Shown in pieces: positions 1-6,609 of a stretch of 8,504 bases of DNA. Position 1 is the first letter of the stretch. Each line of letters opens with the position of its first letter. Under the pieces are notes generated by a model that was given only the letters and a program-made list of their open reading frames with translations, made no database searches and was not told where the DNA came from. The DNA lies in contig JADGCR010000092.1 in the NCBI GenBank assembly GCA_015228895.1, positions 1 through 8,504 on the forward strand, written 5' to 3'. The DNA is from Magnetococcales bacterium (GTDB lineage Bacteria; Pseudomonadota; Magnetococcia; Magnetococcales; Magnetaquicoccaceae). Both the position numbers and the translations under genes were made by a program.

Positions 1-279
1 GATCACGGCCGGGGCCGGACTCTCCTGGGGAGGAGGGACCGGCGCGGGCTGGCCCGTGTCGGCCCCGCTGGCCGCGACCGGGGTCGCCGCCGACTGCTCC
101 AGGGTCTCCGCGGGGGGCGCGGTCCGCCCCTGTTCCGGCGTGGCGGGGGCGCGGTCATGCCAGAGCATGCCGACACCCACACCCGCCAGAAACAACAGGG
201 AGGCGATCGCCGCGGGCAGAACCCACCATTTCTTCGATGGTGGTTTGGGCGCGGGTTCCGTGATCAAGTCGTCGGTCAA
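1..279 (-). CDS. N-terminus of a membrane-anchored protein, probably divergent polysaccharide deacetylase (YibQ-like), cut by the window edge
   Basis: An open frame of 93 codons runs to the left edge without a stop. I place the start at a TTG (279-277) that overlaps the ctpA stop in a TTGA arrangement. No ATG or GTG lies nearby in this frame, and a second TTG is four codons further in. The visible part has a short polar N-terminus, a positive KKWW patch at residues 16-19, one hydrophobic membrane segment at about 18-40, then a Pro/Ala/Glu-rich linker. This is a signal-anchor layout with the main domain outside the inner membrane. The catalytic-type domain is beyond the window, so the name rests on context: in many proteobacteria the gene after gpmI-envC(-ctpA) is the divergent polysaccharide deacetylase (YibQ in E. 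coli). Its role there is poorly defined but envelope-related. The frame and membrane segment are seen; the family is inferred. Confidence 0.55.
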   Translation of the reverse strand, partial: MTDDLITEPAPKPPSKKWWVLPAAIASLLFLAGVGVGMLWHDRAPATPEQGRTAPPAETLEQSAATPVAASGADTGQPAPVPPPQESPAPAVI

Positions 280-1766
280 TGTCGGCCATCCGCTGGTTTG
301 GTTTTGATGCGGCTCTCCAGCACCTGGAAGCCCTTCAGAAGATCCAGGGCGCGCTGCAGCTGGTAGTCCTGCTTGCTGTGACCAGTCACCGTGTCCTGCT
401 CCGCTTCCGGTTCCGTGTTCGCGCCGTCCTTCTTTTTGTTCTTGTCCGGTTCCGCTTCGGGTTCCGCTTCGGGTTCCGGTTCCTTTTCCAGCTCTTTGCC
501 CTTGTTTTTGTTTTGCTCCATTTCCTGTTTGGGCGTCTGGTCCGGTTCCTGTTTCTCTTCGGTGGCCTCGGAGGCTTTCTGGTCCGGATCGGCGTTTTGC
601 AGGTGTCCCTTGAGATCCGCCTCCTTGGGCCGATGCTGGGACTTCTTGTCCTTGACATCCAGGTCTTCGACCAGAATGTCGGGGACGATCCCCTTGGCCT
701 GGATGGAACGACCGTTGGGGGTGTAGTACTGGGCCGTGGTCAAACGGAGTCCGGAACCGTCCGCCAAGGGAATGATGGTCTGGACCGATCCCTTGCCGAA
801 GGAGGCGGTGCCCATGATGACCGCCCGGTGGTGGTCTTGCAGCGCCCCGGCGACGATCTCCGAGGCGGAAGCGGAGCCGCCGTTGATCAACACCACGATG
901 GGAGAGCCCTTGGTCAGATCCCCCTCCTGGGCGTCGAAGGACATGTCCTTGCCCGGAATGCGCCCCTTGGTATAGACGATGCGGCCCTCATCCAGAAAGG
1001 CGTCGGAAACCGAGACCGCCTGATCCAGCAACCCGCCCGGATCGTTGCGCAGGTCCAGCACCAGCCCCTTGAGCTTGCCGCCCTCGCTCTTTTGGGTCAG
1101 CTCGCTCAGGGCGGTCTCCAACAGGGGCTGGGTCTGCTCGTTGAACTGGATCACCCGCACATAGCCGATGCCTCCGGACTCCTCCCGCCACTTGACGCTG
1201 CGGATTTTGATGATGGCCCGGATGATGTTGAACGTCAGCGGCTTGGTCTCCCCCTTGCGCACCACCGTCAGGGTGATCTTGGAACCCGGCTTGCCGCGCA
1301 TTTTTTTGACGGCTTCCAGAAGGTCCATGTCCACGCTGTTGACGTTGTCGATCTTGACGATGATGTCCCCGGCTTTCATGCCCGCCCTGTAGGCCGGGGT
1401 GTCCTCGATGGGGGAGACCACCCGGACGCCCCGGTCGTCCCGGGAGATTTCAATCCCGAGGCCGCCGAACTCCCCCTGGGTATCCACCCGCATCTCCTTG
1501 AAATTCTCCGGGGTGAGAAAGGAGGAGTGGGGGTCCAGGGTTTTCAGCATGCCCTGAATGGCTCCGTAAAGAATGGATTTTTCATCCACCTCTTCCACGT
1601 AGTTCTGTTTGATGAGGGAGTAGACTTCGGAAAAGACACGCAGTTTCTCGTAAGTCACCTGGCTGACCGCCATCACGTTGTCAGCCTGGAAGTGTGCGCC
1701 GACCAGAATGGTCAGAAGTGCAACGCCGAATAGCCAGGGGCGTCCAGCCTGTTTTGGTTTGTTCAT
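276..1766 (-). CDS. ctpA: Carboxyl-terminal processing protease CtpA, S41 family
   Basis: A 496-residue periplasmic serine protease that trims or degrades proteins from their C-terminus; relatives control peptidoglycan hydrolases. It has an N-terminal hydrophobic segment (about 11-28, signal peptide or anchor), a helical region (36-95, with LDPHSSFLTPE), a PDZ domain (about 98-180, with GGLGIEI and AGMKAGD), and the S41 core (about 195-370). The catalytic residues fit the CtpB/Prc pattern: Ser300 in GGSASASE, Lys325 in FGKGSVQ and Gln329 four residues later, with the usual 25-residue Ser-Lys spacing. After the core at VPDI comes an unusual tail (about 372-462) very rich in Glu, Lys, Pro and Gln, including EPEAEPEAEP. 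A short helical end (466-488) closes the protein. The start has a good GGGAGA ribosome site a few bases upstream. The stop overlaps the start of the next gene, implying coupled translation. The context beside envC points to cell-wall remodelling. Confidence 0.95.
   Translation of the reverse strand: MNKPKQAGRPWLFGVALLTILVGAHFQADNVMAVSQVTYEKLRVFSEVYSLIKQNYVEEVDEKSILYGAIQGMLKTLDPHSSFLTPENFKEMRVDTQGEFGGLGIEISRDDRGVRVVSPIEDTPAYRAGMKAGDIIVKIDNVNSVDMDLLEAVKKMRGKPGSKITLTVVRKGETKPLTFNIIRAIIKIRSVKWREESGGIGYVRVIQFNEQTQPLLETALSELTQKSEGGKLKGLVLDLRNDPGGLLDQAVSVSDAFLDEGRIVYTKGRIPGKDMSFDAQEGDLTKGSPIVVLINGGSASASEIVAGALQDHHRAVIMGTASFGKGSVQTIIPLADGSGLRLTTAQYYTPNGRSIQAKGIVPDILVEDLDVKDKKSQHRPKEADLKGHLQNADPDQKASEATEEKQEPDQTPKQEMEQNKNKGKELEKEPEPEAEPEAEPDKNKKKDGANTEPEAEQDTVTGHSKQDYQLQRALDLLKGFQVLESRIKTKPADGRH
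450..479. repeat. 12-bp tandem repeat inside the ctpA tail
   Basis: Two perfect copies of TTCCGCTTCGGG lie at 450-461 and 462-473, followed by a partial degenerate copy (TTCCGG). The unit is a multiple of three and encodes the alternating EPEA pattern on the minus strand. Changes in copy number would keep the ctpA reading frame. Confidence 0.7.
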
Positions 1767-1828
1767 GGGTTCTCCCGAGTCATTTTGTTCATCGATGAAA
1801 CCAGGTCAGTCAGCCTGGCGGTTCCTAA

Positions 1829-1858
1829 TGTATACAAGAATCAGACCCAATCGGTCAG
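1829..1858 (-). promoter_or_regulatory. Weak candidate promoter for ctpA
   Basis: In the only real spacer of the minus-strand cluster (1767-1865), the minus strand reads CTGACC (1858-1853), 18 nt, then TATACA (1834-1829). Each box matches 4 of 6 positions of the sigma70 consensus. This could let ctpA be transcribed separately from envC. The match is modest, and no transcription data are available here. Confidence 0.22.
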
Positions 1859-1865
1859 GTTTTTT

Positions 1866-3128
1866 TTAACCCTGATCCGCCAGCCAGCCGGTGGGGTTGA
1901 CGGTTTTGCCCTGGATGCGGATTTCGAAGTAGAGACCGGGAACCCCGTCCAGGGCGCCGGAATCTCCGCTCTGGGCGATGACCTCCTGCCCCTTCACCAG
2001 ATCCCCCTGGGCGACCAGGAGCTTGTTGTTGTGGCCGTACAGGGAATAGACATGTTCGTCGTGTTTGATGATCAAAAGCAAACCGTACCCCCGGAACCAG
2101 TCGGCGTAGACCACCTGCCCGGCGTGAATGGCGGCGATCGGGGTGTGGGCCGCGACCTTGAAAAACAGACCCGGAGGCCGCTTTTCCGAACGGCCGGGTA
2201 CGGGCGGCGAGAGCTGACCCCGGCGGCTCCTGATGGCCGCGGTGGCGGAGGGTGGCCCTTTTGCCGGGGGTTTGGCGGCTTTGGGGCTTTGCGGTCCCTC
2301 TCCGGCGGGGGGGTCGTCCGGCGGTTCATCCGGGGAGGTCTCCGGGGCGAGGGGGGACTCCCCGTCCAGATAGCCGCTCAACCGTTCCAGGAAGGCGCTC
2401 AGCTGGATCTTGGCCCGGGTCAGTTCCTCCACCTTGCGTTGGTGCTGTTTCTCCTCGCTGCGCGCCTGTTCCAGAAAGCGGGCCCGTTTGAGACGCTCCT
2501 CCTGGAGCTGTTTTTGTTCCTTGGTCAGATCCGCGCTCAGCAGGGCCAGGGTCTCGGCCAGCTCCCGGCTTTTGGCCAGATCGTTGCGCATGCGGGCGAT
2601 GGCGATGCGAAAATCGACGAACTCCTGGTTGCGCGCCTGGATGAGGCGTCCATAATAGAGCATGCCCTGCTGACCGTGGGAACTCTCCTGGTGCGCGAAA
2701 ACCGTCTTGAGTGGCCCCTGGTTTCCCAATTCATACATCAAACGCAGGTGTTGCGCCAACCGTCGTCGTTGCACGACCAGTTTTTTTCGGTTGGTGGCGA
2801 TGCGCTCCTCCACCTCCGGGAGCTGCTTGAGGGTCTCCTCCTGGCGGGTGAGCAACTCCGCCTGCTTGCGCTCCTTGTCCGACAGGGAGCGGTCCAGCCG
2901 TTCCAGTTCGTCGAGCAGGGATTCGGTCTCTCCCTTGGCCTCCCGCAGGGCAAGCTGTTCCCGGACCAGATCCCGGACCGTGCGGTTGAGCTGCACACGA
3001 CTGCGTTCCAGGGTGGCGTGTTCCTGGTTGTCGATTTCGCTGACGGCCCCAAGTCTCCCCGGCGCCGCCACGCACCACAGCCAGGCGAGCCAGACAGCCC
3101 CGCGCCACCATGCAGGAGAGGGTCTCAT
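1866..3128 (-). CDS. envC: Murein hydrolase activator EnvC (coiled coil plus degenerate LytM/M23 domain)
   Basis: A 420-residue periplasmic activator of cell-wall amidases. The start ATG (3128-3126) overlaps the gpmI stop as ATGA, and there is no good ribosome site, so translation is probably coupled. The order is a signal peptide (about 1-29, ending LGA), a long charged coiled coil (about 33-250), a Pro-rich, low-complexity linker (258-315), and a LytM domain (about 318-415). The LytM fold signatures are present (HAGQVVYADWFRGYG, SLYGH, then GLYFEIR). However, the zinc ligands of active M23 peptidases are mostly missing: the final HLH is LY here, and the first HxGxD is replaced by a GLFFKV stretch. 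Only the His of YGH remains. E. coli EnvC is likewise catalytically dead and activates AmiA/AmiB under FtsEX control. Neither FtsEX nor an amidase is in the window. The family is clear; the partner is inferred. Confidence 0.92.
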   Translation of the reverse strand: MRPSPAWWRGAVWLAWLWCVAAPGRLGAVSEIDNQEHATLERSRVQLNRTVRDLVREQLALREAKGETESLLDELERLDRSLSDKERKQAELLTRQEETLKQLPEVEERIATNRKKLVVQRRRLAQHLRLMYELGNQGPLKTVFAHQESSHGQQGMLYYGRLIQARNQEFVDFRIAIARMRNDLAKSRELAETLALLSADLTKEQKQLQEERLKRARFLEQARSEEKQHQRKVEELTRAKIQLSAFLERLSGYLDGESPLAPETSPDEPPDDPPAGEGPQSPKAAKPPAKGPPSATAAIRSRRGQLSPPVPGRSEKRPPGLFFKVAAHTPIAAIHAGQVVYADWFRGYGLLLIIKHDEHVYSLYGHNNKLLVAQGDLVKGQEVIAQSGDSGALDGVPGLYFEIRIQGKTVNPTGWLADQG

Positions 3129-4666
3129 GCCGGTTCGAGGCTCGCCAGGGAGTGACCGTCCATCTCTTCCGGCCGGGGCAGGCCCATGAGCCACAACAGG
3201 GTGGGCGCCACATCGCACAGGCGGCCATCGGTCAGTCGAATGGCTTGCGGTCCCAGATAGAGCAGCGGGGCGGGACTCAGGGTGTGGGCCGTGTGGGGCT
3301 GTCCGGAGTCTCCCACCATGCAGTCGGCGTTGCCGTGGTCGGCGGTGATGAGCATCTGGTATCCGGCGTTCAAGGCGCTCTCGGCCAGCCGTCCCAGACA
3401 CAGATCCACGGTTTGAATGGCCTGGAGGGTGGCGTCGAAATGACCGGTATGGCCCACCATGTCCGGATTGGCGTAGTTGACGACGATGAAATCGTAGGCG
3501 CGTCCGTTGACGGCGGCCACCACCTGATCGGTCAGGGGGGTGGCGGACATTTCCGGTTGCAGATCGTAGGTGGCGACCTGGGGGGAGGGGATCAGCAGAC
3601 GCTCCTCCCCCGTGAAGGAGCGTTCCTGTCCCCCGTTGAAGAAATAGGTGACATGGGCGTACTTTTCGGTTTCCGCGGCCCGCAGCTGCCGCAGTCCGTG
3701 GGTCGCGAGGACCTCCCCCAGGGTGTTGACCAGGGATTGGGGGGGGAAGGCGATCAGGGCGTCCGGCAGGGTCGAGTCGTATTCGGTCAGACAGAGATAC
3801 CCGGACAGAAGGGGGCGCGCGGTCCGGTGGAAGCCGGTGAAATCCCGGTCCAGAAAGGCGTGGCTGATCTCCCGCATCCGGTCGGCGCGGAAATTCATCA
3901 TCCATACGCCGTCCCCGTCCTCCACGGTGACGGGGGTTCCCCGCGGGTCCGGGATGAGGGTGGGCTGGACAAACTCGTCGTCCTCGCCCCGCTGGTAAGC
4001 CGCCCTGACGCCGCTCCGGGGGTCCGTGGCCGTCCCGCCGACCCCGCGGGTCAGCAGGTCGTAGGCCCGCGCCACCCGTTCCCAGCGCCGGTCCCGGTCC
4101 ATGGCCCAGTAGCGGCCACAGATGGAGACGATGCGCCCCGCGCCCAGGGCGCTCAGTCGGGCGGTGAAGGCGTCGAGATACGCCAGGGCGGAACGGGGGG
4201 GGACATCCCGCCCGTCCAGAAAGGCGTGGATCAGGATCTCCCCGGTCCCCAGGCGGTGGGCCGCCTCCACCGCGGCCAACAGGTGGTCCATGTGGGAGTG
4301 GACCCCGCCGGGGGAGAGCAGGCCGCAGACATGCAGCCGCCCACTGGCCGCGCGCACCTGGCGGACGGTTTGCACCACGGCGGGATTGTCCCGCAGACGG
4401 TCCTCCCTGACCGCCAGATCGATGCGGGTGAAATCCTGGTAGAGGACCCGGCCCGCCCCCAGATTGGCGTGCCCCACCTCGGAGTTGCCCATCTGTCCTT
4501 CCGGAAGTCCCACATGGGGGCCGCAGGTCTCCACCAGGGCGTGGGGGCGGGTCCGCCACCAGCGGTCGAAATTGGGGGTGGGGGCGGCGTGGATGGCGTT
4601 GTGCCGGGTGTCCGGACGCATTCCCCAGCCGTCCAGGACGGCCAGGATCGTGGGTGTGGGTCGCAT
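3125..4666 (-). CDS. gpmI: 2,3-bisphosphoglycerate-independent phosphoglycerate mutase
   Basis: A 513-residue cytosolic, Mn-dependent enzyme interconverting 3- and 2-phosphoglycerate in glycolysis and gluconeogenesis. The length and residue numbering match the family closely. Asp12 lies in LDGWG and the phosphorylated Ser62 in MGNSEVGH. Substrate-pocket motifs are SPGGVHSH (118-125, His123), DGRD (151-154), GRYWAMDRD (184-192) and FRADR (259-263). Metal-2 ligands are Asp402 and His406 in NPDMVGH, with Asp443 and His444 in TADHGNAD; His461 is in HTAH. I chose the ATG at 4666-4664, one base after the stop of the upstream gene, because it gives the standard N-terminus. AAGGAG lies about 12 nt upstream. 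A GTG at 4714 would add 16 residues and overlap the upstream gene. The link to envC is conserved in proteobacteria. All key residues are present, so it should be active. Confidence 0.97.
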   Translation of the reverse strand: MRPTPTILAVLDGWGMRPDTRHNAIHAAPTPNFDRWWRTRPHALVETCGPHVGLPEGQMGNSEVGHANLGAGRVLYQDFTRIDLAVREDRLRDNPAVVQTVRQVRAASGRLHVCGLLSPGGVHSHMDHLLAAVEAAHRLGTGEILIHAFLDGRDVPPRSALAYLDAFTARLSALGAGRIVSICGRYWAMDRDRRWERVARAYDLLTRGVGGTATDPRSGVRAAYQRGEDDEFVQPTLIPDPRGTPVTVEDGDGVWMMNFRADRMREISHAFLDRDFTGFHRTARPLLSGYLCLTEYDSTLPDALIAFPPQSLVNTLGEVLATHGLRQLRAAETEKYAHVTYFFNGGQERSFTGEERLLIPSPQVATYDLQPEMSATPLTDQVVAAVNGRAYDFIVVNYANPDMVGHTGHFDATLQAIQTVDLCLGRLAESALNAGYQMLITADHGNADCMVGDSGQPHTAHTLSPAPLLYLGPQAIRLTDGRLCDVAPTLLWLMGLPRPEEMDGHSLASLEPA

Positions 4667-4667
4667 G

Positions 4668-6461
4668 TCAGGGCAAAGCTCCTTGTTGACCGGCGGATGG
4701 AGGGAGACCGGCACATGTTAGCATTCTCCGTCCTCCGGCACCAACCTCTCTCGCCAGCGCCTCCGTCACCCGCCGCACCACGGGGGTCCATTCGCGGGGG
4801 CGCTGCTGGCGGAAGAGCCGCATGACCCCTGGATACCAGGGGGAGTCGCTCCGGTCGTGAAACCAGCGCCAGTCCGTATCCCAGGCCTGCAACAGCACCC
4901 AGCAGGGCTTGCCCAGCGCCCCGGCGAGATGGGCGGTGGCGGTATCCACGCAGATGACCAGATCCAGAAGGTGGATGATGGCCGCCGTGTCCGCGAAGTC
5001 GCGCATCCCCTCCCCCAGGGGGCGCAGAGGCTGTTCGGGGGGAGGGGATCGGGCCTCCCGCTCCCCCGGACCCTTTTGCAGACTGAAGAAGACCACCCCC
5101 GGCACCGACCACAAAGGGGCCAGGGTGGCCAGACCGGGGAGGGAGCGCTGGTTGTCGTGGCTCAGGCCGGGATTGCCCCGCCACACCAGACCCACCCGGA
5201 ATCCCTCCGGCGTCAGGCGTTCCCGCCACGCCTCCAGGGCCTGGGCCGGAGGGGTCAGGTAGGGCAGGGTGGCGGGGATGGTCTCCAGGGTGCTGCCCAG
5301 ACGCAAGGGCAGGGAGAGCAGGAAGGTCCAATAATCGTGGGGGGGATAATCCGGGTCGGGTCGCGGGGTCAGAACGCGCTCCACCCCGGCCAGCCGGCGA
5401 AACAGGCGTTCCAGCGCGGGGGGGCAGACCAGGGTGACGGACCGGACCGGTCGGCTGCGCAACACGGCGATAAACCGGCAGAACTGCACCTGATCCCCGA
5501 ACCCCTGCTCCGGCAGGATCAACAGGGTCTTGCCGGTCAGATCCTCTCCCCGCCACATGGGGAACGATCCCTCGAAAGGGGTGGTGTTCATGGTCTCCCG
5601 TCTGCTGTGGCGCGGGTGGAGCCGGGATTCGTACAGGGTCCACCCCTCCCGGAAACCGCCCTGGGAGAGATGCAGCAGAGCCAGATTCCACTGGGCGTCG
5701 GCGCAATCGGGCTGGTGCCGGAGCGCCTGGAGGAACACCTCTTCGGCCGCGGCGAAACGGCGTCGCTCCACCAGGAGGGAACCCAGATTGTTGAGGGCCA
5801 GCAGATGATCCGGTTGACTGGCCAGGGCCTGGCGGAAGCAGGCTTCCGCCTCGTCGTGACGTCCCTGCATGGACAACAGGAAGCCCAGATTGTTTCGGGC
5901 GTTGGCGTGTCCCGGTCGGGCGCGCAATGCCTGCCGGTAGGCCGCCTCGGCCTCCGGGAGACGCTCCTGGCCGGTCAGCAGGTTGCCCAGGTTGTCCAGG
6001 GCGTTGGCGTGGTCAGGCTCCAGGGCGGCCACCTGCCGGTAGGCCGCCTCGGCCTCCGGGAGACGTTGCTGTTCCTTCAGGAGAAGGGCCAGATGGAACC
6101 AGGCCGGGACGTGTCCGGGCTGGAGGGTCAAGGCGCGACGCAGGCAGACCTCCGCCTCCCGGAGCCGTTGCCGCTGTTGCAGGATGATGCCCAGGTTGCA
6201 ATGGGCCTCCCCGTCGTCGGGCAGGCGCGCCACCGCGCACTCCATGGCCTGCTGCGCTTCGGCGAACTGTTCCAGGTGCAACAGGGCCAACCCCAGGGCC
6301 TTCCACCCGAAGCCGTTTCCGGGAAACCTCCGGGTCAGGGAGCGGGCCTGGCGCGCCAGGTCTGGATGGCGTCCCTGGTGGAACAGGGAGACCAGGGTTT
6401 GCATCGCCTGCAATTCGGGTTCCGGGTTGGGCGGTGTGGTCATGGATCGGGCAATTTCCAT
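4668..6461 (-). CDS. TPR protein fused to a GT9-like (heptosyltransferase-type) glycosyltransferase domain
   Basis: A 597-residue two-part protein. Residues about 49-286 form seven consecutive 34-residue TPR units, each ending in a P-G/D turn (for example LEPDHANALDNLG). Residues about 308-575 look like a GT-B glycosyltransferase related to family 9: a first Rossmann half with LLILPEQGFGDQVQF (313-327), and a second half with VGLVWRGNP (423-431) and CVDTATAHLAGALGKP (504-519), followed by DWRWFHDRSDSPWYP. No signal peptide or membrane segment is seen, so it is probably cytoplasmic. In general, TPR parts bind peptides or proteins and GT9 enzymes move sugars from nucleotide donors. The acceptor here is unknown; LPS, another surface glycan or a protein are possible. 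The start is uncertain: ATG at 6461 or ATG at 6443 (six residues shorter), and neither has a strong ribosome site. The stop is one base before the gpmI ATG. Confidence 0.88.
   Translation of the reverse strand: MEIARSMTTPPNPEPELQAMQTLVSLFHQGRHPDLARQARSLTRRFPGNGFGWKALGLALLHLEQFAEAQQAMECAVARLPDDGEAHCNLGIILQQRQRLREAEVCLRRALTLQPGHVPAWFHLALLLKEQQRLPEAEAAYRQVAALEPDHANALDNLGNLLTGQERLPEAEAAYRQALRARPGHANARNNLGFLLSMQGRHDEAEACFRQALASQPDHLLALNNLGSLLVERRRFAAAEEVFLQALRHQPDCADAQWNLALLHLSQGGFREGWTLYESRLHPRHSRRETMNTTPFEGSFPMWRGEDLTGKTLLILPEQGFGDQVQFCRFIAVLRSRPVRSVTLVCPPALERLFRRLAGVERVLTPRPDPDYPPHDYWTFLLSLPLRLGSTLETIPATLPYLTPPAQALEAWRERLTPEGFRVGLVWRGNPGLSHDNQRSLPGLATLAPLWSVPGVVFFSLQKGPGEREARSPPPEQPLRPLGEGMRDFADTAAIIHLLDLVICVDTATAHLAGALGKPCWVLLQAWDTDWRWFHDRSDSPWYPGVMRLFRQQRPREWTPVVRRVTEALAREVGAGGRRMLTCAGLPPSAGQQGALP
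5930..6065. repeat. Duplicated 34-bp segment in adjacent TPR units
   Basis: Positions 5930-5963 and 6032-6065 are identical over 34 bp, with an offset of exactly 102 bp, the length of one TPR unit. They encode RLPEAEAAYRQ in two neighbouring repeats (the units at about 117-150 and 151-184). Other units are much more diverged at the DNA level. This suggests recent duplication or gene conversion of a TPR unit. Confidence 0.8.
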
Positions 6462-6491
6462 TCAAAATGATGCATTGGCCAGCGTCAGACC

Positions 6492-6520
6492 TTGACGAAC
6501 CGGGTGACACTCCTTATATC
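6492..6520 (+). promoter_or_regulatory. Sigma70-like promoter for the ter genes
   Basis: TTGACG (6492-6497, 5 of 6 consensus) is followed by a 17-nt spacer and TATATC (6515-6520, 4 of 6). This predicts transcription starting near 6527 and a 5' leader of about 80 nt before the first ter ATG at 6610. The spacing is optimal, and the position in the divergent gap supports it. The core overlaps the best candidate minus-strand -10. Confidence 0.5.
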
Positions 6521-6546
6521 TAAACTATCTTTAATTCTTTTCGCAA
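6513..6546 (-). promoter_or_regulatory. Possible minus-strand promoter for the TPR-gpmI-envC cluster
   Basis: On the minus strand, TTGCGA (6546-6541) is followed after 17 nt by TTAGAT (6523-6518), and directly after that comes TATAAG (6518-6513). Neither -10 choice is ideal: the correctly spaced one is weak, and the stronger TATAAG has no good -35. It is the only AT-rich block before the cluster and lies 52-85 bases upstream of the first ATG, so a promoter here is reasonable but not clearly defined. Confidence 0.25.
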
Positions 6547-6555
6547 GTCCTGACA

Positions 6556-6565
6556 TTGCGCGCAA
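6556..6565. promoter_or_regulatory. Perfect 10-bp palindrome TTGCGCGCAA, possible operator
   Basis: TTGCGCGCAA is its own reverse complement. It lies in the predicted leader, about 30 bases after the predicted plus-strand start point and about 45 bases before the ter ATG. A second short palindrome, ATGATCAT (6569-6576), follows. The position would suit a repressor site, but a 10-bp palindrome can arise by chance, and no known regulator motif is recognised. Confidence 0.2.
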
Positions 6566-6609
6566 CTCATGATCATCCATAGAACTTTTCAGCTAGGAGA
6601 AGAGATGCC

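Noticed and set aside
279..1733. Long plus-strand open frame of 484 codons opposite ctpA
   Set aside because: The minus strand encodes a complete S41 protease with all catalytic motifs. The plus frame is a product of high GC and shows no recognisable domain.
1801..1818. CCAGG...CCTGG inverted repeat in the envC-ctpA gap
   Set aside because: Only a 5-bp stem with an 8-nt loop and three T after it on the minus strand; too weak to call a terminator.
1860..1867. Run of eight T at the envC stop
   Set aside because: On the coding (minus) strand it is a run of A, so it cannot be the U-tract of a terminator for envC.
3129..4559. Extension of the envC frame upstream for 477 codons across gpmI
   Set aside because: It is the shifted frame of gpmI, rich in Pro, Gly and Arg. 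The envC signal peptide begins at the ATGA overlap at 3128.
4667..4714. GTG start for gpmI at 4714
   Set aside because: It would add 16 residues not found in the family and overlap the TPR gene; the ATG at 4666 gives the standard N-terminus.
3110..4825. 571-codon plus-strand frame opposite gpmI
   Set aside because: gpmI is complete on the other strand with every active-site residue; the plus frame has no ribosome site or domain.
4857..6470. 537-codon plus-strand frame opposite the TPR protein
   Set aside because: It is the mirror of the TPR repeats; its repetitive look comes from the 102-bp periodicity.
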